Assembly: GCF_002217405.1 (NCBI RefSeq)
Contig: NZ_MUHE01000002.1
Coordinates: 1-60,253, forward strand
Reading direction: 5' to 3'
Length of the DNA stretch: 60,253 bases
Source: Flavobacterium psychrophilum DSM 3660 = ATCC 49418
GTDB taxonomy: Bacteria > Bacteroidota > Bacteroidia > Flavobacteriales > Flavobacteriaceae
This document shows positions 53,814 through 60,253 of this stretch, one piece after another. The notes under the pieces are model-generated. The model searched no databases and was not told the DNA's origin. It saw only the letters and a list, made by a program, of their open reading frames with translations. The position numbers were made by a program, and so were the translations under genes. The number at the start of each line of letters is the position of its first letter. Within the stretch, counting starts at the first letter, position 1.

Positions 53814-56672
53814 TTGGCTCGAAACTATAATTTTTGCACTAAAACTATCTTTTTATTTGCTTTTTTACTCCTAATAACAAGAAATTATGGGCAACAGCAA
53901 ACTAAAATGACTGTTGTATTAAATGAAGTTTCCCACAGCTTAATCGTTACGCAAACCATACAATTTATAAATAATTCGGACAAACCGCTCTCAAAATTGG
54001 TACTTAACGACTGGAACAATGCCTATTCTAATAAATATTCTCCTTTAGGCAAACGTTTTTCGGACGAATATGTTAGAAATTTTCATTTGGCTCCTAATAG
54101 AGATAGAGGAAATACTACAATAACTAAAATACTCGTAAATGATTCTATCGCACAATACAATCGTGCTAAAAATCATCTTGATATTATAGAAATAGTTTTA
54201 AAAAACAGTCTTAAAACGTCAAAATCTGTTACGCTTACTATAGAATATAGTTTAAAAATTCCTAACTCAAAATTTACTCGTTTTGGCTATAATGATGGCA
54301 AATATATTTTAAACAACTGTTTTTTATCATTGGCACGACTAGCCAGCAACGGACAGTTTGCTTATTACAGCAACGAAAATCTTGAGGATATAGCCAATGC
54401 AATTTACACAACCATAAATATCGATTTTGTAATTCCCAAAAGCTATGAGATAACTTGCAATTTAAATTTTAGCAATCAAACTGAAAACGAGACAACTAAA
54501 ACGATCCGTTATAAGAATCAGAATAGCGATCAAATTCAATTAGCGATCGAAAAAAATAACAGCTACGAAAGTTTTAAGAATGACAACATCGAAGTGCAAA
54601 CAAATTTATCTGAAACGAAACTAAATGGTATTCAAAAAGCGATTATTATAGATAAAATTGTAAATTATGTTACCCATAATTTAGGCGAAATTACTGAGAA
54701 AACAATAATGATTTCTCAAGCAGATTATGAGAGAAATCCTTTTTATGGATTAAATCAATTACCCGCTTTTATTAGTCCTTTTCCAAATGACTTCTTGTAT
54801 GAAATAAAATTCCTAAAAGCATATTTGTATAATTACCTAAAAGCATCATTAAAAATAGATCTAAGAAAAAGCGGTTATATATTTGATGCAATTCAGGTGT
54901 ATATGATGATGAAATATATTGATGAAAATTACCCCGAATTAAAAATGCTAGGCAATCTTTCTAAATATAAAATTCTGAAAGGCTATAATTTAGTAAATGC
55001 AAACTTTAATGAGCAATATAAGTATTTATATTTGCTTATGGCAAGAGATAATTTAGACCAAACTATAGGCGAATCTAAAGAAAGTTTTATCAAATTTAAC
55101 GAACAAATTGCAGGAAAATACAAAGCAGGATTAAGTTTTAAATATTTAAACCTGGTACTAAAAGACAGTACTGTTGAAAATAGTTTTAGAGAATTTTTGG
55201 CTCTAAATAAAGAAAAACAAACTACTTCTTCTGATTTTGAAACTATTTTGAGCAAAAAAGCCAATCAAAATATCGATTGGTTTTTTTCTAATTTAATTAA
55301 TTCCAGAAAAATTATCGATTATAAATTTGGCACAATAAACAAAACTAAAGACCGTATTTCTATAACCATAAAAAATAATTCTAACGCAATAGTTCCTATA
55401 ACTATAACTGGATTAAAAAACAAAGAAGTTGTTTTTAGCCAATGGCTATACAACGTAAAAAATGATACAACTTTTGCTATTTCTCGAAATATTGCAGACA
55501 AATTAGTATTAAATTACAACAATAGTATCCCTGAATTTAATGCCAGAAATAATTACAAATCCCTAAAAGGCTTTTTATCGCTAAACAGACCCTTACAATT
55601 TAATTTTTTTAAAGATTTAGAAAACCCTGCTTATAATCAAATTTTTTATTTACCAGAAATTACCTATAATTTATACGACGGAATAATTACATCATTAAGT
55701 TTACACAACAAATCATTTATAAATAGAACATTTATATACGACGTTAGCCCAAGTTATTCTTCAAAAACCAAGTCGTTTACTGGTTATGGAAGCATTGCTT
55801 TTAGGCAACAATATAGAGATAAAAAATTATACGAAATAAAATACGGATTAAGCGGTTCTTACTATCATTACATTCAAAATGCAGCTTATTTAAAAATAAA
55901 CCCCGTAGTACAATTTAAATTTAGAGATTCTGATTTGCGAAGCAACAAAAGGCAATATCTTACTTTTAGAAACATATTTGTAAACAAAGACCTAGCACCT
56001 ATTACCAGCGCAACAAAAACAATAACCACAGATACTCCGCTACGTTATTCCGTTTTTAATGCAAGATATTCTGTTAGTAATTCAGAAATTGCAAAAGGTT
56101 TTGGTCTAGGAACAGACCTACAATTTTCAGGCGATTTTGGTAAAATTTCGACCGAAATTGGTTATAGAAAACTTTTAGAAAACAACTATCAATTCAGTTT
56201 ACGATTGTATGCAGGCACCTTTATATACAAAAATACCAGCACCGAATTTTATAGCTTCGGATTAGATAGACCCAAAGATTATTTATTCGATTATAATTAT
56301 TACGGTCGCTCAGAAAGTACAGGATTGTTTAGTCAAGAAATAATAATTGCCGAAGGCGGTTTTAAATCTAAATTTGCAAATCCGTATGCAAACAAATGGA
56401 TGACAACCATAAACGCTACTTCATCAATATGGCACTGGATAGAAATGTACGGAGATATAGGTTTGTACCAAAACAAAGGACAAAACCCTAAATTTGTTTA
56501 CGATAGCGGTTTACATCTTGATCTTGTACCAGGTTATTTCGAGCTATTTTTTCCCATATATTCTAGCAACGGATTCGAAATGGGACAAAAAAATTATCAA
56601 GAAAAAATTAGATTTACAGCCTCATTTAACCCTAAAACACTTATTGGGCTTTTTACACGAAAATGGTTTTAA
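53814..56672 (+). CDS. M1-like pseudopeptidase fused to a predicted outer-membrane barrel
   Basis: 952 residues from a TTG. Signal peptide (ending ITRNYGQ). Residues about 27-230 resemble the N-terminal beta domain of M1-type peptidases (SLIVTQTIQFINNSDKPLSKLVLNDWNNAYS, split here for reading, and ANRDRGNT-like NRDRGNT). Residues 290-510 are helical like the M1 core, but no HExxH or distal Glu is present; the equivalent stretch reads FDAIQVYMMMKYID. Residues about 600-952 have barrel-like strands and end in Phe. Probably surface-exposed and non-peptidolytic. Function unknown. Confidence 0.7.
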   Translation: MARNYNFCTKTIFLFAFLLLITRNYGQQQTKMTVVLNEVSHSLIVTQTIQFINNSDKPLSKLVLNDWNNAYSNKYSPLGKRFSDEYVRNFHLAPNRDRGNTTITKILVNDSIAQYNRAKNHLDIIEIVLKNSLKTSKSVTLTIEYSLKIPNSKFTRFGYNDGKYILNNCFLSLARLASNGQFAYYSNENLEDIANAIYTTINIDFVIPKSYEITCNLNFSNQTENETTKTIRYKNQNSDQIQLAIEKNNSYESFKNDNIEVQTNLSETKLNGIQKAIIIDKIVNYVTHNLGEITEKTIMISQADYERNPFYGLNQLPAFISPFPNDFLYEIKFLKAYLYNYLKASLKIDLRKSGYIFDAIQVYMMMKYIDENYPELKMLGNLSKYKILKGYNLVNANFNEQYKYLYLLMARDNLDQTIGESKESFIKFNEQIAGKYKAGLSFKYLNLVLKDSTVENSFREFLALNKEKQTTSSDFETILSKKANQNIDWFFSNLINSRKIIDYKFGTINKTKDRISITIKNNSNAIVPITITGLKNKEVVFSQWLYNVKNDTTFAISRNIADKLVLNYNNSIPEFNARNNYKSLKGFLSLNRPLQFNFFKDLENPAYNQIFYLPEITYNLYDGIITSLSLHNKSFINRTFIYDVSPSYSSKTKSFTGYGSIAFRQQYRDKKLYEIKYGLSGSYYHYIQNAAYLKINPVVQFKFRDSDLRSNKRQYLTFRNIFVNKDLAPITSATKTITTDTPLRYSVFNARYSVSNSEIAKGFGLGTDLQFSGDFGKISTEIGYRKLLENNYQFSLRLYAGTFIYKNTSTEFYSFGLDRPKDYLFDYNYYGRSESTGLFSQEIIIAEGGFKSKFANPYANKWMTTINATSSIWHWIEMYGDIGLYQNKGQNPKFVYDSGLHLDLVPGYFELFFPIYSSNGFEMGQKNYQEKIRFTASFNPKTLIGLFTRKWF

Positions 56673-56828
56673 TATTTCAGTGTTTCGATTCTGTTTTTAA
56701 ACAAAACTTACAAAAAACAATAATTAAAAACATATAATGTAATTTTATGTTTACAATTTACAAAAAATATATTAATAATTCAATAATATTTTTCGCTACA
56801 TATATACAACATAACTAGTTTTTACTTA

Positions 56829-56836
56829 AATTTGTC
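56829..56836 (+). promoter_or_regulatory. -7 promoter element for the 2-oxoacid dehydrogenase E1 gene
   Basis: TAAATTTG is an exact TAnnTTTG, 20 bases before the ATG at 56857. The -33 region is not clear. Confidence 0.5.
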
Positions 56837-56856
56837 ATCATTACATTTCATAATTT

Positions 56857-59259
56857 ATGACACAAGTAGAAGAAAAACAGCCCTTAACTTTTGAAGATTT
56901 TAAGACCGAAGTTATACAAGATTATACCATCGCAACCACAAGCCGCGAATGCAGTTTACTAGGAAGACGTGAAGTTTTAACAGGAAAAGCCAAGTTCGGA
57001 ATTTTTGGAGATGGTAAAGAAATCCCACAATTAGCAATGGCAAAAGCCTTCAAAAATGGAGATTTTCGTTCGGGATATTATCGTGATCAAACCTTTATGA
57101 TGGCGATTGGACAAATGACAATGCAACAATTTTTTGCAGGTTTGTACGGTCATACAGATTTAGCACATGACCCCATGAGTGCTGGTCGACAAATGGGCGG
57201 GCATTTTGCTACACATTCATTAGACGAAAATGGAAATTGGAAAAACCTAACACAACAAAAAAACTCTAGCGCAGATATTTCTCCCACAGCTGGGCAAATG
57301 CCTCGCTTATTAGGACTCGCACAAGCATCAAAAATATATAGAAACGTTTCTGGAATAAACCAAACCAATTTTTCCGAACAAGGAAATGAAGTAGCTTGGG
57401 GAACTATAGGAAACGCCTCCTCTTCTGAAGGTTTATTCTTCGAAACCATCAATGCTGCGGGCGTTTTACAAGTACCAATGGTCATGAGCGTTTGGGACGA
57501 CGAATACGGAATTTCGGTTCATGCACGCCATCAAACTACCAAAGAAAACATATCAGAAATCCTAAAAGGTTTTCAACGTGATCAAAAAAATAAAGGCTAC
57601 GAAATTATTACTGTAAACGGTTGGGATTATCCAACACTAGTAGAAACCTACCAAAAAGCTTCTGTCATAGCTCGTGAAGAGCACGTTCCTGTATTAATTC
57701 ACGTTCGAGAACTCACTCAACCACAAGGCCATTCAACTTCTGGATCACACGAGCGTTACAAAAATGCCGAAAGACTAGAATGGGAAGCAAATTTCGATTG
57801 CTTACGCCAAATGAAATTGTGGATGATAGAAAATAATATAGCCACCGCCGAAGAAATTGAAACCATAGACAATCAAGCTAAAAAAAACGTTTTAGAAGCC
57901 AAAAAAGCAGCTTGGACAGCCTATCTTAACCCTATTAAAGAAGAAAGAGACGAATTAGTCTCATTACTAAATACCATTGCAAATACTAGCGAAAACAAAG
58001 TTTTTATAGCAAAATATGCTGCTAATTTAGCTTCAATAAAAGAGCCAATAAGAAAAGACACCATTACAACAGCTCGCAAAGTTTTACGATTAATCGTCAA
58101 AGAAAACAAAAAAGACCAACTAGCCAATTGGATTACTAACTACACAAATAAAATACAACCCAAATTTAGCTCACACCTATTCTCACAATCAGATAAAAAT
58201 ATATTTTCGGTAAAAGAAGTTTTACCAACTTACAATAATTCTGCAGAAGAAGTAGATGCTCGTTTGGTTTTACGAGATAATTTTGATGCTATTTTTACAA
58301 AATATCCAGAAAGTTTAATTTTTGGAGAAGATGCAGGAAATATTGGAGATGTAAACCAAGGTTTAGAAGGAATGCAAGAAAAATACGGCGAACTTCGTGT
58401 TGCCGATGTTGGTATTCGTGAAGCCACCATTTTGGGGCAAGGAATAGGAATGGCCATGCGTGGGTTGAAACCTATTGCCGAAATTCAGTATTTAGATTAC
58501 TTGCTTTACGCCATACAAATCATGAGCGACGATTTGGCAACTTTACAATACAGAACTGCTGGTCGCCAAAAAGCACCGCTTATTATTCGTACCCGTGGTC
58601 ACCGCCTAGAAGGAATCTGGCATTCTGGTTCGCCCATGGGAATGATCATTAATGCCATTCGTGGTATTCACGTTTTGGTTCCTAGAAATATGACCAAAGC
58701 AGCCGGTTTTTATAACACTTTATTAGAAACCGACGAACCTGCTCTTGTGGTAGAATGTTTGAATGGCTACCGATTGAAAGAAAAAATGCCAACCAATTTA
58801 GGCGAATTTAAAACCCCTATTGGCATAGTTGAAACTATTAAATCCGGAAACGACATCACGCTAGTTTCCTACGGATCAACTTTACGATTAGTAGAACAAG
58901 CCGCAAAAGAATTATTAGAAATAGGCATCGATGCCGAAATTATAGACATACAATCATTATTACCATTTGATATAAACCACGATATTGTAAAATCATTAAC
59001 CAAAACAAACCGCTTGTTAATTATAGATGAAGATGTTCCTGGTGGTGCTTCGGCTTATATTTTACAACAAATTATCGATGAGCAAAAAGGATACATGGTT
59101 TTAGATAGTCAGCCTGAAACATTAGCCGCAAAAGCACACCGACCATCTTACGGAACAGATGGCGATTATTTCTCGAAACCATCAGCCGAAGACATTTTTG
59201 AAAAAGTATATGCAATAATGCACGAAGCAAATCCTATCCAGTTTCCGAGTTTGTACTAA
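56857..59259 (+). CDS. 2-oxoacid dehydrogenase E1, alpha and beta subunits fused
   Basis: 800 residues. The alpha half (1-430) has the TPP domain (EVAWGTIGNASSSEGLFFE; GNA replaces the usual GDG, which I believe is standard in this flavobacterial branch) and the phosphorylation-loop-like HSTSGSHERY. The beta half (455-800) has LIFGEDAGNIGDVNQGLEG and IAEIQYLDYLLYAI. The fusion of E1 subunits is typical of branched-chain (2-oxoisovalerate) dehydrogenase in Bacteroidota. E2 and E3 are not in the window, and pyruvate is not excluded as substrate. Confidence 0.9.
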   Translation: MTQVEEKQPLTFEDFKTEVIQDYTIATTSRECSLLGRREVLTGKAKFGIFGDGKEIPQLAMAKAFKNGDFRSGYYRDQTFMMAIGQMTMQQFFAGLYGHTDLAHDPMSAGRQMGGHFATHSLDENGNWKNLTQQKNSSADISPTAGQMPRLLGLAQASKIYRNVSGINQTNFSEQGNEVAWGTIGNASSSEGLFFETINAAGVLQVPMVMSVWDDEYGISVHARHQTTKENISEILKGFQRDQKNKGYEIITVNGWDYPTLVETYQKASVIAREEHVPVLIHVRELTQPQGHSTSGSHERYKNAERLEWEANFDCLRQMKLWMIENNIATAEEIETIDNQAKKNVLEAKKAAWTAYLNPIKEERDELVSLLNTIANTSENKVFIAKYAANLASIKEPIRKDTITTARKVLRLIVKENKKDQLANWITNYTNKIQPKFSSHLFSQSDKNIFSVKEVLPTYNNSAEEVDARLVLRDNFDAIFTKYPESLIFGEDAGNIGDVNQGLEGMQEKYGELRVADVGIREATILGQGIGMAMRGLKPIAEIQYLDYLLYAIQIMSDDLATLQYRTAGRQKAPLIIRTRGHRLEGIWHSGSPMGMIINAIRGIHVLVPRNMTKAAGFYNTLLETDEPALVVECLNGYRLKEKMPTNLGEFKTPIGIVETIKSGNDITLVSYGSTLRLVEQAAKELLEIGIDAEIIDIQSLLPFDINHDIVKSLTKTNRLLIIDEDVPGGASAYILQQIIDEQKGYMVLDSQPETLAAKAHRPSYGTDGDYFSKPSAEDIFEKVYAIMHEANPIQFPSLY

Positions 59260-59276
59260 AAATCCTTACCACATCT

Positions 59277-59310
59277 AAACGCCGAACGACAAAATTGTTC
59301 GGCGTTTTTT
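59277..59310 (+). terminator. Terminator of the E1 gene
   Basis: AAACGCCGAAC (59277-59287) pairs perfectly with GTTCGGCGTTT (59297-59307) around 9 bases, followed by T's. A strong intrinsic terminator. Confidence 0.92.
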
Positions 59311-59347
59311 ATATAAATATAAAAAATTTATGACTTTTACTTTTTCA

Positions 59348-59355
59348 TATATTTG
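59348..59355 (+). promoter_or_regulatory. -7 promoter element for yaaA
   Basis: TATATTTG is an exact TAnnTTTG ending 22 bases before ATG 59378. It lies inside the longer in-frame extension, arguing that the ATG at 59378 is the true start. Confidence 0.55.
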
Positions 59356-59377
59356 CAAACTAAATTTAAGTTTACAA

Positions 59378-60136
59378 ATGAAAATAGTAATATCGCCAGC
59401 CAAATCTTTAGATTTCGAAAAAACATTACCTAACAATCAGTTTACAAAACCAGCTTATTTAAAACAAAGCAAAGAAATAGTTTCGGTTTTAAACAAATTA
59501 AATCCCAAAGAATTATCTGAACTAATGCATATATCAGATAATTTAGCCCAACTAAATTGGCAACGAAATAAAAATTTTACAACACCATTTACAACCCAAA
59601 ATGCACGTCCAGCAATATACACCTTCAACGGAGAAGTATATAATGGGCTTGACTCCTACTCTATTGCTGAAGAAAAATTAGCCGTTTTACAAAACAAATT
59701 AAGAATTCTTTCAGGACAATATGGCATCCTAAAACCATTAGATTTGATGCAAGCCTACCGATTAGAAATGGGAACACATTTGCCAATTAATGAACATAAA
59801 AATTTATATAGTTTTTGGAAAGAAATAGTAACAAATGATTTAAATAAGGAACTAAAAAACAATGAATTATTTGTTAATTTGGCGAGTAACGAATATTTTT
59901 CTGTTATTGACACCAAAAAATTAAAAGTTCCTATAATTACTCCCGAATTTAAAGATTATAAAGACGAAAAATTAAAAATAATTTCGTTTTTTGCCAAAAA
60001 AGCTCGTGGGCTGATGGTTCGCTATATTATTGATAATGATATTGAAACATTAGACGGGTTGAAAGGTTTTAATTACGAAGGTTATTCTTTTGATGCAAAT
60101 TTGTCGAAAGGAAATACGTTGGTTTTTACGAGATAA
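59378..60136 (+). CDS. yaaA: Peroxide stress protein YaaA
   Basis: About 252 residues from ATG 59378 (MKIVISPAKSLDFEKTLP), which is the normal family start; a longer frame from 59330 crosses a promoter box. Family marks are PAKSLD, FNGEVYNGLD, LRILSGQYGILKPLD, YRLEMGT and NLASNEYF. In E. coli YaaA (DUF328/UPF0246) lowers free iron and protects DNA under hydrogen peroxide. A hairpin follows. Confidence 0.93.
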   Translation: MKIVISPAKSLDFEKTLPNNQFTKPAYLKQSKEIVSVLNKLNPKELSELMHISDNLAQLNWQRNKNFTTPFTTQNARPAIYTFNGEVYNGLDSYSIAEEKLAVLQNKLRILSGQYGILKPLDLMQAYRLEMGTHLPINEHKNLYSFWKEIVTNDLNKELKNNELFVNLASNEYFSVIDTKKLKVPIITPEFKDYKDEKLKIISFFAKKARGLMVRYIIDNDIETLDGLKGFNYEGYSFDANLSKGNTLVFTR

Positions 60137-60150
60137 ATTTATTAAACAAA

Positions 60151-60185
60151 AAAGTTCACAAAGAAAATATTTCCTTGTGAACTTT
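60151..60185 (+). terminator. Hairpin after yaaA
   Basis: AAAGTTCACAA (60151-60161) pairs with TTGTGAACTTT (60175-60185) over 11 bp. The second arm is the first unit of the tandem repeat that follows. Confidence 0.6.
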
Positions 60186-60253
60186 GTGTTTTTACTTTGT
60201 GAACTTTGTGTTTTTACTTTGTAAACTTTGTGTTTTTACTTTGTAAACTTTGT
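60173..60253. repeat. 22-bp tandem repeat running off the window
   Basis: Three full units of CTTTGTGAACTTTGTG plus TTTTTA (60173-60194, 60195-60216, 60217-60238) and 15 bases of a fourth. Units 1-2 have GTGAAC and units 3-4 have GTAAAC. The array continues past the window edge. Confidence 0.85.

Noticed and set aside
56857..59259. Defective TPP site (GNA for GDG) in the E1 enzyme
   Set aside because: I recall the same residues in other flavobacterial fused E1 proteins, so it is likely a branch feature rather than damage.
59330..59377. Extended N-terminus of YaaA
   Set aside because: It crosses an exact -7 promoter box, and the family starts at MKIVISPAKSLD.
60151..60253. Array of short repeats at the window end resembling a CRISPR start
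   Set aside because: Units are contiguous 22-mers without unique spacers, and no cas gene is near.

Overview
The window is a 60 kb stretch of chromosome from a member of the Bacteroidota, most likely a Flavobacterium or close relative. Grounds: low G+C, several Bacteroidota-type promoters (TAnnTTTG), outer-membrane proteins with BshA-type bacillithiol synthesis, a type IX secretion tail on one nuclease, many DUFs familiar from flavobacteria (DUF6048, DUF6452, DUF6095), and a GyrA carrying Thr where E. coli has Ser83, as reported for F. psychrophilum. It is a housekeeping region: no rRNA, CRISPR array, complete IS or prophage is visible.

Layout. 1-2550: ABC exporter, then a tRNA-Arg/Pro/Ser cluster on the minus strand. 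2.8-5.6 kb: thiolase, NlpC/P60 peptidase, DCC thiol protein and a 48-residue membrane peptide. 5.6-10 kb: amino/dicarboxylate symporter, chorismate synthase, a secreted DJ-1/PfpI protein and a divergent LysR regulator. 10-17.4 kb (minus): bacillithiol glycosyltransferase BshA, acyltransferase, lipocalin, VIT-type transporter and a large GH3/beta-lactamase-fold lipoprotein. 17.7-22.7 kb (minus): two HdrB/HdrC-like iron-sulfur proteins, a HAD-like protein lacking its nucleophile, an MCE/MlaD protein and a cell-wall amidase, divergent from an LptD-like barrel. 25.5-34.8 kb: RidA, TPR protein, gyrA, clpC, a RimB-RimK fusion and DUF421. 34.9-40.7 kb: zinc metallopeptidase, glycosyltransferase, miaE, rocD and small proteins. 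41-50 kb: rlmD, RlmL-like and other methyltransferases, ZIP transporter, murQ, TerC. 51-60 kb: secreted endonuclease I, an M1-like pseudopeptidase fused to a predicted outer-membrane barrel, the fused branched-chain 2-oxoacid dehydrogenase E1, and yaaA.

Themes. Cell-wall turnover recurs (NlpC/P60, amidase, GH3 NagZ-like enzyme, MurQ), as do envelope transport (MlaD, LptD-like), RNA modification (MiaE, RlmD, RlmL-like) and protein quality control (ClpC, RimK).

The least-explained material is intergenic. At least six diverged copies of a stem-loop element share flanking motifs, and two show a compensatory change at the hairpin tip. Two copies carry a further shared 3' module. Other dispersed palindromes, a MITE-like inverted repeat that supplies a start codon, a possible structured RNA between convergent genes (about 51150-51300) and a decayed DUF1572/DinB gene (49419-49566) add to this. 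All family names rest on reading the translations; no search could be run.
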